Notes: generated by a model not told the origin, from the sequence alone. A DNA stretch of 64,000 nt from Eriocheir sinensis (GCF_024679095.1 NC_066516.1:19606535-19670534); one strand, 5' to 3'; counted from the stretch's first letter, positions 26,996 through 38,551 are shown. Translations and numbers: made by a program.

Positions 26996-27438
26996 GGGAA
27001 GGCTTGGGTGCTAAAAACTGAAAGAAAACAAAGAAGGAGAAAGCACGGAAATAAAAAAAAATAAAAAATAGAAGTATGAGCACACTAATGAGCAGGTGAA
27101 TGAGTGCACCTGTACCTCCAACACCTTCCCTAATTACTCTTCATATCAATAATTTTCCCCACCTGACTTCTTGCCTAAGCCACTCTCCTCTCTTTTTCCT
27201 CCTTCCTCCTAACACCAATACATCATAACCAATAAAAAAAAAAATCAACACACCGAAATCAATAGCAAAGAACAACGAGGTGATAAACGCGGTATAAAGA
27301 TCAAAATTACTTGTCATATTTTCTTTTTCAGTTCCGGAGCAAAGTGTTGCATGTGTGTGGATGATGTGTTGCTGGAGTGTTCGGGTGTTGAGGCTCAGGA
27401 GGAGAATAACAAGGGCGGACAGGCCAAGGGGGGGGGAG
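26996..27438. other. Gene-free stretch
   Basis: A-rich, no gene recognised. The end (27422-27438) is the left copy of the direct repeat that flanks the next element. Confidence 0.45.
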
Positions 27439-27634
27439 TTGCCAAATTATCGTACTCAAAACATCGCATTTATCAGTTCCAGGGCCCAAAACTTTCCTAC
27501 CCACACAGATAACGAAATACCAGTTAAAGTTCTCGTTAAAAGCCTTACTTATTGGCGTTTGTTTGCGATAGCTGTGACTCAGAAACCGGAAAATATGATG
27601 TGCTGAGTGTCTGAATACGATAATTTGGTAACCC
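27439..27634. mobile_element. 196-bp inverted-repeat element (MITE-like)
   Basis: The left end TTGCCAAATTATCGTACTC (from 27439) matches the reverse complement of the right end GAATACGATAATTTGGTAAC (27613-27632). The inverted repeats are about 25 bp with few mismatches. It is flanked by a direct repeat GCCAAGGGGGG(GGG)AG at 27423-27438 and 27636-27648, which could be a target-site duplication, though one of 11-13 bp would be long for such elements. There is no coding capacity. The core (CATTTATCAGTTCCAGGGCC and CTTACTTATTGGCGTTTG) resembles the core at 60389-60562 in order of motifs. Confidence 0.75.
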
Positions 27635-27648
27635 TGCCAAGGGGGGAG

Positions 27649-28300
27649 GGGAGGAAACTAGGCAGGCACCAGCGGCTCGACAGCTGAAACGCCGCTTGGG
27701 TGAACGCACGCAAGAACCAATAGAAAAGAGGAAGAATTGAGAGACAGTATAACAGACAGGAACTGCAAATAACATTACGGGTTTGAGCACGCGTCTGACA
27801 GGGGGCTGAAAATGCATGACAGCAAAAAAGAATAGAAGGTGGACGTGCAAGACAATGCGAGCGGAAACCCGGCAACAAAAAATAAGAGAAATTCTATATG
27901 AAGACAATAAGAGCGGAGGACTGAGGACAAAAGTGACTCGGGTGCATTACCATGAGCAGTTCATGTCATTCCCTGCGACTAAAAGGGTTGGGAAGATCAA
28001 ACACAAAGGGAAAAGGATTGAAGTGGCTATCACAGACTTCGCCCCAAACTGAGTTAAGAGACAAAATGTGCCATCCAAGCTGCTGCTGTTCACTTTGTTC
28101 GGAGGAGAAATGTGGCGATGATACAAGACTAGGTCAAAATAGATCCTCGAAAAAATGAAAATGCAAAGATGTCTGCATTTAAATATCTACATATTAATAC
28201 ACTTGTACCTTCCTTCCTTCCTTCCTTCCTTCGTGTGTCACGCCCTGGTATCCTTGTTAACAGCATTGACCCCGTATCTCGAACAATTCGACAGCCTCGA
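27649..28300. other. Gene-free unique stretch
   Basis: No recognised product. A CCTT run is present at 28208-28232. Confidence 0.45.
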
Positions 28301-28304
28301 CCCC

Positions 28305-28735
28305 GTTATACGGCCTTGGTATCATAACTACACGTTTTGACTTGGTATCATATCTACACATTGATTGTAGCTTCGTTCGTTCCTCCGGCATTGGTATCAT
28401 AGCTACACATTTTGACTAAGTTAAAAAGAAGAAAGAATTACACCAAAAGAAGCACCACAGCTTGCATCAGCAACAACGAGGCTTCAATTTGTGTAAGGTA
28501 AGAAATCTGAGATCCTAAAAATATAAAAACTGAAATTAATTATCATTAAAGCTGATTTATTTGTACATATAATTATGTATCTGAAAAGTTCTTTTCTTTT
28601 ATTTCAGTGACCGGTCATAGACTTTCCATCGCCAACACCTAGAACTGACGCTATGTTTTGAATTTCCTGCGACCTTGGTATTATATCTATACATTTTGAC
28701 TAGGTTTAAAAGAAGGAATAACACCAAAAGGGGAA
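28305..28735. repeat. Scattered TTGGTATCATA..TACACATTTTGACT repeats
   Basis: TTGGTATCAT(A/C) followed by CTACAC(A/G)TTTTGACT occurs near 28316, 28342 (partial), 28390 and 28674. The longest pair shares TACACATTTTGACTAAGTT..AAGAA..TTACACCAAAAG at 28404-28450 and 28689-28730, a duplication about 285 bp apart. Confidence 0.7.
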
Positions 28736-28737
28736 AA

Positions 28738-28925
28738 GGAGGAGGATTAAGAGGAAAAGAAAGAGGATCAAGAGGTTTAGAAGAGGATTAAGAGGAAATG
28801 GAAGAAGATTACGAGTTTTAGAAGAGGCTTAAGAGGTTTACAAGAGGTTTACGAGGAGGAGGAAGAGAATTAAGAGATTTTTAAGAGGATTAAGAGGAAG
28901 AGGAGGAGGGTTACGAGGTTTACCG
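28738..28925. repeat. Minisatellite of GAAGAGGATTAAGAGG type
   Basis: About nine decayed units of 15-25 bp alternating GATTAAGAGG and GTTTAGAAGAGG. Confidence 0.75.
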
Positions 28926-30061
28926 TGTAATATCCACGGGTCCCGCTAGTTATGATTATTATTACACTGATGCATAACAATAAAAAAAATCCAAAAGATT
29001 CATGTGTAAAAAAAAGTACAATAACGAAATACCTTAACATATGTCACCTGAAGATTTTGTTGTTGTTGCTACCTCTAGGAATTTTTTTTTTTAAATTTCT
29101 AAGAGGAAACCTAATTATGGAGACCGTTGCACTGATTCTCTTCTTTTCATGCCAACGAGCTTCTCACACATTTTACGCCCCAGCCTCCCCCTGACACGGT
29201 AATGAGACACCACACCCCCAAAACACCTTGGTCTGTAACCCTTGAGTCGCTCCATCCTATAGCACTTTCTAGCACACGCTGCCTAACGCACACCGCACCT
29301 GGTAATACCTTGACTTACGTGGAACCCTTGAACTTTACCGCCCCAAAACGCCTGACACATTCTACCTAATCCAGAATACAACTGAAAATATGTTAACCAA
29401 TGTCGCCTAACTAATGTAAGCCTTTCCACCGACACCTGGTACACATCACCCAAGAACACCTTTTCAGTCGCTACCTTACGAACCACCTTTTAATCTGTGA
29501 TCCATAAACCCTTATCAGAATAGGACATGTTGCCCAGCCTTGGTCAAAATATTTACTCATTTCACTACATGCAACATTACCTTGATAAAAAGTGCACCTT
29601 TTTTACTGATGATAATAAATGCCACATGAATGCTCTAAAACCTTCTTTCCTTGATCTGCATAACCTGGAAACAACCTAAACAGTCCATTCCATTTAGTCC
29701 CGAGCAAACCATCCGACGGCTTTTAAACCATGGCCTCTGACCCTCCGCACATTACGGAGCCCTCACTAATGAAGGGAGAAATGAACGAAAAAAAATCGCC
29801 GTGCCATAATATTCAAAAAGGTCAATGAACTTCCCTCATAAGCGAAGAAAGGTCAAAGAGGCATCGGGAGCAACAAAAAATAAGAGGAAAATTGCAAAGG
29901 CTGGTAAATGAAATGACGTGAAAAAGAAGTCGTATTCCACCTCCATGTTCTTTTTTTATTGTTGTTTTGATTGTTTGTTTGTTATTGTTTGTCTATCTGT
30001 TTGTCTATGTGTGTGTATATTTTTTTGGTGTGTGTGCACGTGCGTCTGTATGCATCTATCT

Positions 30062-30098
<37 letters not shown>

Positions 30099-30570
30099 CA
30101 ATAATTATACGTTATCTGATTTAAAGGGGTAACAACAACATCCTTCGCTCGCTCTCCTCCTCCATCCCCCTTTTCCCCTCCCCCTCCCCTTTCCTCCTTT
30201 TTCCCCCCTTCCCCCCCTCCCTAATCAATCTTCCTCCCGTCATCCCTTCCCCATTTCCCTCTTCCCATTCAGCATCAATCAATTCTCCCTCTATCATCCC
30301 CTTACCGTCTCGCATCATCCTCCCTTTCAGCTCCTCTCATCCACAAACACGTTATCTTTATCCCATTTCGCATTGCCGTTCTCTCCCTTCTTCTCTACAT
30401 TCCCTACCCAACAGATATTTGCTCTCTATTTTCCTCCCTCACTTCACCATCACCCATCATCACCACCTCCTTTCTTCCTATCTACATCACCTATCTTACT
30501 TCTTCCTCAGTGCCTCTTTTTTTATTATCTCCTTTTTAGCTCACTCTTTGTCTCACTCTCTTCACTCTTC
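28926..30570. other. Gene-free stretch
   Basis: No gene. There is a (CA)16 run at 30065-30097 and a T/GT-rich patch at 29948-30060. Positions 30130-30360 are CCT-rich. Confidence 0.5.
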
Positions 30571-31180
30571 TTCCCTTCCCTTCCACATCACATCCTCCAT
30601 TGCTTCCTATCCCTTCCGTACCTCCCTCCATGCCCACCTCTTGCTCTTCATCATTGTTCCCCTTCCCTTCCTCTTTTCAGTAACTCTCGCTCTTTCTCTC
30701 AGTATCTTCTCCCTTCTTCCCTTCCCCTTCACATCACATCATCCATTGCTTTCTACTCCCTCCTTTTCTGTCTCTTTTCCTACCCCTTTCACCCTCTTTC
30801 TCTCTCACTCCCTCTTCCCCCTTCTTCCCTTCCCCTCTACATCACATCCTCCATTGCTTCCTATCCCCTCCCTTCTCTGTCTCCATTCTCCCTTCTTCCT
30901 CCTTTCCTTAGAGCTCCTCACTAACTTTCTCTTTTCAGTATCTCTCGCTCTTGGTCTCCCTCCCTCTCTCCCCTTCTTCTTTCTCACTCTACGTCACATC
31001 TTCTATTTCTTCCTATCACATCCTTCCCTGTCTCCAATCCCACCTCTTACTCTTTATCATTGCACCTCCTCCCTCCCTCTCTCCCTCTTTCTCTTTATCG
31101 CACTCTCTCTTTCCCCTTCTTCCATTTCCCTTTTCATGACATCCTCTACTGCCTTTTACTCCCTCCTCCCATGTCTCATC
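30560..31180. repeat. Pyrimidine-rich tandem array, about 108-152 bp units, 5 copies
   Basis: The anchor CACATCACATCCTCCATTGC with variants starts near 30584, 30730, 30838, 30990 and 31133. Each copy has CTTCTTCCCTTCCC before it and TTCCTATCCC/TTCTACTCCC after it. The 287-codon plus frame over this region (30419-31282) is not a gene: there are almost no purines to form stop codons, its composition is Ser/Leu/Phe/Pro, and equivalent frames are open next to it. Confidence 0.8.
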
Positions 31181-31478
31181 ATTCCCAAATCTCACTTTTC
31201 ATTACAGCTTCCCCCATCTCTTCCTCTCGCGCGCGCTCTCCCAGCCTCTAAACAATTCCAAGAACTCCTTTCCGTCACATGAGTCTCTTGCGCCGCCCTC
31301 AGTCACGTTGGTAAGTTCATCAGTCACCTGCACTCACGGTAATTCACGCTGACTAATTAGAGAGAAGAGGGAAACGCACCTGCTGCAGCGAAGGAATATT
31401 AAGTTTGGGTTGAAGAGAATGGTGAGAGTGGAAGTGTTAATGGGGGAAAAAAAAGGAGGGAGAGAGGTAGGTAGGTGA

Positions 31479-31602
<124 letters not shown>

Positions 31603-31713
31603 AGCAAGTAGTGAAACTCCCCATTCTTTGTTATACCTTTGTCCTTTATATTTCAACTAACTTCATTCATTCTTTTTATACTGTCACATTTACTTTAGAG
31701 CAAGGCAAGCACT

Positions 31714-31778
<65 letters not shown>
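31714..31778. repeat. (CA)32 microsatellite
   Basis: Pure CA. Confidence 0.97.
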
Positions 31779-31781
<3 letters not shown>

Positions 31782-32397
31782 TCTGGTTGTCTTTTTACCG
31801 GCGTGAGTATAAAACTAAACTCTAAAATGAATTAAAACATCGGACAAAAGATACAGGGAGCTTTTGTTAAAGGTTATGGACGCTTTCAAACTCATCTATA
31901 ATGCATGTATGTACTGTGTATCTTTTGTTTTATTTCATATGTGACTCGTGAATTCTGTGGTAGTGGTGGTAGTGGTGGTAATGGTAGTGGTGGTGGTGGT
32001 GGTGGTGCAGTAACTATTTCGTCTACCAGTCATTTGACGTGATAGTAGTAGAGGTAGTCAGAATGAACTTAATATGATTTTTTTTTTTTTTTTTTACTAC
32101 AGCCAAAGCAGCTCAGGAGGAAATGAAAATATTAGGCCCGCTTTCCAGTCATCTGCGCTTGGAATCAAGTAAACGAAAAAAGAGCGACTTCCTTCGTGAG
32201 ATTTTATCAAGAAATGTTCGGTCTTCTCGGAGAAAGGGAAGGGGAGTGCGTTGAGCTGCAAAGGGTACGAATCACAGCACAAAACACAACATGGAAAACA
32301 ACTCCCTGGGTGCAAACAAGCGTGCCTTCCCCTCTTACTCTTTGCCCCTCAGACGGACGTTCCAGGCCATGCACAACTGCTCACCAATTGGAGGATG
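31779..32397. other. Gene-free stretch with (GGT)n and poly-T
   Basis: GGTAGTGGT-type triplets at 31960-32006 and a T-run at 32079-32095. No gene. Confidence 0.5.
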
Positions 32398-32890
32398 AGG
32401 GGAATGAGGAGGAGGAGGAGGAGGAGGCGGAGGAGGAGGAGGCGGAGGAGGAGGAGGAGGAGGAAATATGGTAATACAGCCAACAGAAAGCCTAGTAACT
32501 CAACACGAAGTTGCTGGCTCTGGTGATTTAATCTGCTCGACAGTCACTTCGCGTCTGCAGAACAGATGAAGACGCTTTGGTGTTCAATTTACTTTTGGAG
32601 CAACGAAATAACGGTCGATTCAATATTTAAAGAAGTTGATGATTTCAGTACCTACTACTTTTGCAGGAAGGTTGTTTCAATGTTGGATGACTCAATTTGG
32701 GAAGGCTTCACTTCACTTCCTAAATCTGCAGGATGGTTGTTTCAATGGCGGATGACTAAGTTTGAGAAGATACTCCTGTCAATGTTGTTACTGCCTCGCC
32801 TCCCTTGAATAAGTAAACGGTTCATTCAAATTCTTGAGTAAGGTATTTCAATGAACTAGGAGTGATCGACGTTTGTGAAGTTCTTCAGGA
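32398..32890 (-). mobile_element. LINE remnant C (CR1/L2-like), minus strand, with internal duplication and (GGA)n tail
   Basis: The minus strand gives NFTNVDHS (near 32855-32880), then DRSIFSNLVIRH-stop-NNHPADL, and again VIQH-stop-NNLPAKVVGTEIINFF and IDRYFVAPKVN to a stop at 32584-32586. This parallels SNVDHS, GRSYFSNRVVRHWNSLPAGV and RIDLHF of remnant B. A segment of about 65 bp is duplicated (GCAGGAAGGTTGTTTCAATG at 32663 and its copy at 32728 on the plus strand). The 3' UTR on the minus strand reads TAGGCTTTCTG..GTATTACCATATTTCC, as in B, and ends in the (GGA)n plus-strand tract 32406-32465. Dead: TGA in place of Trp twice, frame breaks. Confidence 0.82.
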
Positions 32891-33172
32891 AAAGCAGTAG
32901 AGAAGGATGAGGAGGTAGAAAAGATGGCGGAGTGGGAGGAGGAAGCGTAAAGAGGTGCACGATGTGAACGAAAAGGAGAAGAGAAATTCTGATAACTTAA
33001 AGAGGAGCCGGAAAACGAGGCGGACGAGGACGATGAAAACGAGGAGGCTGACAACTGGCAAGGAGGAGATACAAGAACCGGAGGAAGGGAAAGAGGAAAA
33101 CAAGAGAACGTAAACAGCTTAATCTTTCACTACCGGCTCGTCGTAAGGTTAATAATTCGGGGGACGCAGCAG
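32891..33172. other. Purine-rich spacer between two LINE remnants
   Basis: A/G-rich with GGA clusters at 32905-32945, 5' of remnant C. No gene. Confidence 0.5.
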
Positions 33173-33462
33173 GTACATAAGAACATAAGAACGCAGGAGT
33201 CTACAAGGGACCGGTAGGCCTGTACGAGGCAGCTCCTTTGACCCTAAGCTCCCGTGTATCTAACCCCATCTAATATCGCTGTCCATGAATTTATCTAGTC
33301 TATTTTTGAATGTGACAATTGTATTGGCACTCACCACATGACTGCTAAGCCTATTCCACTCATCCACCACCCTGTTAGTAAACCAATTTTTGCCTATGTC
33401 CCTGTTGAATCTGAATTTATCCAGTTTAAACCCGTTACTTCGTGTTCGTGTCTACCTGAGAG
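33173..33462 (-). mobile_element. LINE remnant D, minus strand, 3' end with TTCTTATG tail
   Basis: The minus strand translates without a break as NGFKLDKFRFNRDIGKNWF, TNRVVDEWNRLSSHVVS and TFKNRLDKFMDSDIRWG to a stop at 33260-33262. This is the C-terminus of a CR1/L2-like reverse transcriptase. The 3' UTR has GCTGCCTCGTACAGGCC (plus strand 33217-33234), close to the GCCTCGTAAGG box of remnant A. It ends in TTCTTATG repeats (33177-33192), not (TCC)n. It is therefore a related but distinct subfamily, 5'-truncated near 33462. Confidence 0.85.
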
Positions 33463-34510
33463 GCGCGAAGCGAAGGTATGTCGCGCCTCGAGGGTTTGGG
33501 AACGCTGACACCTGACCTTCGATTTGGGGTGGAGGGTGGAGGGGGGAGGGGGGGTGAAGGGGGAGGTGGTGGTGATGGTGGTGGTTGTAGCCTCTTCACC
33601 TCACCACCACCATCGAGGAATGTCACACGCTCCACTTGAGGGTGATATTGGACACGAAAAGGAGGAGAAAGAGGAGGAAGAGGATGAAGAGGCGAGAGAA
33701 AACGGAAGAGAAGGAGAAGGAGAAGGAGGAGGAGGAGGAGGAGGAGGAGGATATAAACAGTGTGATGAGCAGCTCCCCTCATCTTGTCCCACCACCTCCA
33801 CCTTCACCACTACCACTTCTACCACCATCAACATCGTCTCTAACCTCTTACCTCTTTATCCTCTTTCTCCTCCTCTTCATTCTACCCTTTCTCCTCCTCT
33901 TAAAAGGTTATCCTCCCGTGATTTCCTATTTTACAATCTTTTATTTATTTCACTATTTCTAACCATTTTTTTCCTTTTCCATCCTCTCTTTTCTCTATTG
34001 TTTTCCTTCCCTCCCTCCCTCCCTCAGTCGAACCCTTTCTTATCTACAAAATCATCACTCCACGTATCTCCCCGCCTTCCTTTTTTTCTCTCCCCATCGC
34101 TTCCTTCTACACTCCCTCTTGTCTTACTCTCTTCCCTTTCTCCCCCTCCCCCCCCTCTCCCTCCCCCCTCCTAATCACAACATCCATCCACTGATGAGGA
34201 AGGAGAGTGACTTCACCTCCTCCACTCTCCTCTCATTAAGTCAGAGATGAGAGTAATTAACCAGATGACGGCACACAAGATTAAGAGGACCAGGACGAGG
34301 ACGAAGACGAGGACGAGAAAAGAAAAAGGTAAGAGAGAAAATACAGAGGAGTACAAGATTTTCGTAATTCACACGTTAAAAGAATCAAAACACCTTCAAA
34401 GAGAGCTGTAATTCCTCTCCCTTGGTCTCGTTTTCCTTCTAATTAAGCCACGGCGGGACAACACCAATGCCACCACCACCACCACCACCACTGCTACAAC
34501 GCGTCAAACA
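33463..34510. other. Gene-free low-complexity DNA
   Basis: GGTGGT/G-rich at 33520-33600 and GGA/GAAGAG-rich at 33655-33755. The stretch is C/T-rich at 33775-34175 and has GACGAG and CCA patches beyond. The 216-codon plus frame (33524-34174) spans these different repeats and is not a gene. Confidence 0.6.
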
Positions 34511-34518
34511 CCACCAAC

Positions 34519-34566
34519 AGTAAGTAGCGGGCTAGGAGCAAAAAGTAGCGGGTTTTTTTTCATTAT
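34519..34566 (-). repeat. Possible decayed fragment of the CCGCTACT repeat family
   Basis: On the minus strand, CCCGCTACTTTTTGCTCCTA followed by a second CCCGCTACTTAC recalls the core CCCGCTACTCGCCGCTCC of the copies at 35.0, 38.6 and 48.2 kb. Short and uncertain. Confidence 0.35.
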
Positions 34567-35008
34567 TGTTTTCTTTTTTTTTACCCCCTTCCACTGTCTC
34601 CTCTGCTTAAAAAAATTAAAAAAAACACCAGCGAGCCCTCTGCAACAAGGGGAGAGGGTGAGCCAGAGTGTCTATGGGGCTATTCAAATATCTATGTAAT
34701 GGGGTAGGGGTATAAATAAAAGCCATCTCGATCCTCTTCTGGCTGCTGAATGTTTACTTCCTATACTGAAGACGTGACTGGAGAGAGCATTATGGAAGTA
34801 AGGTTTGTCTATGTATTCGCCTTCCGCCTTAGATATGTCCGAGCTGAGAAGTGTTTTGCTGTCCTGGTTGTTTCCTGTTCTTCTTTTTCCTGTTTCCCCT
34901 TTTCCATCTTGTCCTGCTGTTTCTTGTATTATTTTTTCCACCTGGCCTCCTCCTCCTCTTCCTCCTCCTCCTCCTCCTCCCTGTATCTACTCTACTTTTC
35001 CGTACTAC

Positions 35009-35150
35009 TTTTTTTTTTTACATCAGAGGACACGGCTCAAGGGCAATAAAAAGAGTACAAAAAAAAAGCCCGCTACTCGCCGCTCCTATAAAAGATAAAA
35101 GTGAAGAGTAGCCAAAAGAGAGGTCAATTTCGGGTGGAGAGGTGTCCGGA
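35009..35150 (+). repeat. Dispersed short repeat 'E', copy 1
   Basis: A T-tract (35009-35019) then ACATCAGAGGACACGGCTCA, AGGGCAATAAAAAGAGTAC, GCCCGCTACTCGCCGCTCC and AGAGGTCAATTTCGGGTGG, ending at GAGAGGTGTCC. The same blocks in the same order occur at 38552-38700 (minus) and 48122-48260 (plus). No open frame is conserved. Probably a non-autonomous transposable element. Confidence 0.85.
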
Positions 35151-35839
<689 letters not shown>

Positions 35840-35967
35840 GGGGGGGGGGAAATAGAACAAAGTAGAGGGAGAAAAAAAGCCCCCCTCATCGCCTGCCCAG
35901 CTCAACTATTGTTTTGACTCCACGCCAGAGTGGCTACACTGGGCGCTCTCCCACTCTCTCTCCCCCT

Positions 35968-35969
<2 letters not shown>

Positions 35970-36002
<33 letters not shown>
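35970..36002. repeat. (CA)16 microsatellite
   Basis: Pure CA. Confidence 0.93.
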
Positions 36003-36003
<1 letters not shown>

Positions 36004-36414
36004 CCCCACCACAAACACACACTAGGCATCGTTATCCCCCTAAAACAAAGCCTCATAGCACCAACTCTAGGCCCCGGTTGTAGCTTTGGTCCCTTCAAGA
36101 CTGACACACAGGCACAATAAATGAATCAACAAAGCAGAGCAGAGCAGAGCAACGCAACCTTTGTACGGCCTTTTTACGTGCGGTCTTTTATGTTTTCTTT
36201 TCCCTTTCATTGCCCTCTTTGTTGTAAAAAAAAGTTGGTTTGTTGTTGTTCACTTTGGTGTGCTCTGGAACATTCGAGATAAACTGTGAGCAAACTTAAT
36301 GCTTCTCAGGTGGATTCCTTTCGTCTTCAGTGCAGGTAGAAATTACTGTTTGGTGCATTAAGACAGACACAAGGCCGAGGTAGGCAGCAACAGACTATCC
36401 AGAGACATGTTGTG
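36003..36414. other. Gene-free stretch
   Basis: Short AGAGC/AACGC repeats at 36132-36155. No gene. Confidence 0.45.
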
Positions 36415-37340
36415 GACCAAGCGAGTCAGTTAACTAATCCTCAGGCTCATTCGTCACGGGGCAGACTTGACGCCACTCGCCCTCTCCCCTTTGCTTGCCT
36501 TGATGCATGGTCCAAAGGAAACACCACCGTCTGATTGGTTAGGTGAGGCAGGTAAGGCAGTTAACTAATCCTCGGACACATTCATAACGGGGCAGACTTG
36601 ACGCCACTCGCCCTCTCCCCTTTGCTTGCCTTGATGCACGGTCCAAAGGAAACACCACCGTCTGATTGGCCAGGTGAGGCAGGTAAGGCAGCTAACTAAT
36701 CCTCGGACACATTCATAACGGGGCAGACTTGACACCACTCGCCCTCTCCCATTTGCTTGCCTTGATGCACGGTCCAAAAGAAACACCACCGTCTGATTGG
36801 CCAGGTGAGGCAGGTGAGGCAGCTAACTAATCCTCGGGCACATTCATAACGGGGCAGACTTGACAGCACCCGTCCTCTCCCCATTGCTTGCCTTGATTCA
36901 CGGCCCAAAGGAAACACCACCGTCTGATTGGGTAGGTGAGGCAGGTGAGTCAGCTAACTAATCCTCGGGCACATTCATAACGGGGCAGACTTGACGCCAC
37001 TCGCCCTCTCCCCTTTGCTTGCCTTGATTCACGGCCCAAAGGAAACACCACCGTCTGATTGGGTAGGTGAGGCAGGTAAGGCAGCTAACTAATCCTCAGG
37101 CTGATTCGTCATGGGGCAGACTTGACGCCACCCGCCCTCTCCCCTTTGCTTGCCTTGATTCACGGCCCAAAGGAAACACCACCGTCTGATTGGGTAGGTG
37201 AGGTAGGTAAGGCAGCTAACTAATCCTCGGGCACATTCATAACGGGGCAGACTTCCAAGGGTATTACCGTTTTCTTGCCTTGATCCACCTCCCAAAGATT
37301 GCATCACCGTTCGCCTTGGCCCGCATTCCCTCACGCAAAC
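36415..37340. repeat. 131-bp satellite array, about 6.7 copies
   Basis: The anchor CTAATCCTC begins at 36434, 36565, 36696, 36827, 36958, 37089 and 37220, exactly 131 bp apart each time. Units share ATTCATAACGGGGCAGACTT, CGCCCTCTCCCCTTTGCTTG and CACCACCGTCTGATTGG, with a few percent of substitutions. The last unit decays after about 40 bp. Since 131 is not a multiple of 3, the minus-strand frames shift between units, so the repeat is not coding. Confidence 0.97.
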
Positions 37341-37553
37341 CATGAGTTATGTTGACAAAGCCTCCTGGAATCTACTGTAGCTCATCTGTCTCAATTTAGT
37401 AAGACAGATGACTCAGGTGCCACTCATGGTATAGAGGTGAGGGCTTCGTGCGTGTGGGGAGTATCAAAAACACCTCACGAGATAAATTGGATCCTCTTTC
37501 TCGTTCAGTCTCCTTATATACGAAGCTAAGTAAAGGATTTTTTTTTATACTTC
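37341..37553. other. Unique spacer with a short hairpin
   Basis: TCATCTGTCT at 37382-37391 pairs with AGACAGATGA at 37402-37411 (10-bp stem, 10-nt loop). No function is evident. Confidence 0.4.
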
Positions 37554-37700
37554 TTTTTTTTTACGTCGCGGCCTATTGTGCCGGTAGGCTTCTTCCCGGT
37601 GGGTCCTGATGGTCGGCCCAAGGCTTCTTCCCGGTGGGGCCTGATGGTCGGCCCAGCCCGTTCTGGCGCAGGCGAGTGTTTTTTTATAGTGGCGCCATCT
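37554..37700 (+). repeat. Dispersed short repeat 'F', copy 1, with internal 34-bp duplication
   Basis: A T-tract then ACGTCGCGGCCTATTGTGCC, then two tandem copies of GGCTTCTTCCCGGTGGG-(G/T)-CCTGATGGTCGGCCCA, then CCCGTTCTGGCGCAGGCGAG. A second, shorter copy is at 61184-61256 on the minus strand. Confidence 0.8.
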
Positions 37701-38551
37701 TGTCTCATCTTACTCAATATCTCAGTTTAGCACCTCAAAGGAAAGTATATTGACAAATGGACGATCGAGCTCCTGACTTGCAGAAGATGGCATGTGTACA
37801 GAAGTTGAATCATATTGTTTTCGGTTCACGTCGCTAAAAGAAGGCAAAGTCAGGTACAGTTGTTTGTCTATATGAAAAACAGAAGCGAATCAGTGCACGT
37901 TGAAGAAGAGGTGTCGAGCATGGCTGCACGCTTCCGTTCACCTTTAAGGAATGAGAACTCTTCACCCGTGTTGAATAGAACGTCTCTTGAAAACTGATAA
38001 AGGAAGGAAGGAATGGGACACAATTTCGGGAGGAATGGAGAGAGGGAAGAAGAAAAAATAACAATAAAGGGAGAGTAATCGGAAAGGCAGGATATGATGG
38101 AGGAGCAAAAACATGAGACAGAGACAGACAGACATGCAAGCAGACAGAAAGATAAACAGACAGACGAATAGGCAGACTGAGACTCACTCGCTTCCAATCT
38201 AACTGACACACAGAGACACAGACAGAATGAAACAGAGACAAACACAGATACACAGACAACCAAACAGATAAACGGGCAAACACAGACAGAAAGGAAAACA
38301 AGTAGACAAGCAGACAAACCACCAAACAATTAAAAAAAAAGTATTATTATTTTTGCGCCATAACAAACGGGTTAACACTGAACACACACGACAAACGAAA
38401 CGCATTAACAACAAACGGCCGCAATCACAGCCTTGTTACTCCTCCTAACGACCGTATACGTGAAATAAAAAAATGAAAAAACATGGAATATGCTCATAGT
38501 TATCGTCCGTGTTGGGGTTTCATCACGCATATGCTTATCGTCGTTGAAATA
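37701..38551. other. Gene-free stretch with GACA-rich tract
   Basis: Positions 38110-38320 are decayed AGAC/GACA repeats. The 'CVSVCLSVC'-type minus frames come from it. No gene. Confidence 0.55.

Noticed and set aside
30419..31282. 287-codon open frame, the longest in the window
   Set aside because: Pyrimidine-only DNA lacks stop codons; composition is Ser/Leu/Phe/Pro, neighbouring frames are also open, and it lies over a tandem array.
33524..34174. 216-codon plus frame
   Set aside because: It runs through G-rich, GGA-rich and C/T-rich repeats in turn, with no coherent protein.
36415..37340. A CRISPR-like array or coding repeats in the 131-bp satellite
   Set aside because: There are no short repeats with unique spacers; the whole unit repeats, and the frame shifts each unit.
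37382..37411. Hairpin as a terminator or miRNA
   Set aside because: A 10-bp stem is within chance range and has no supporting context.
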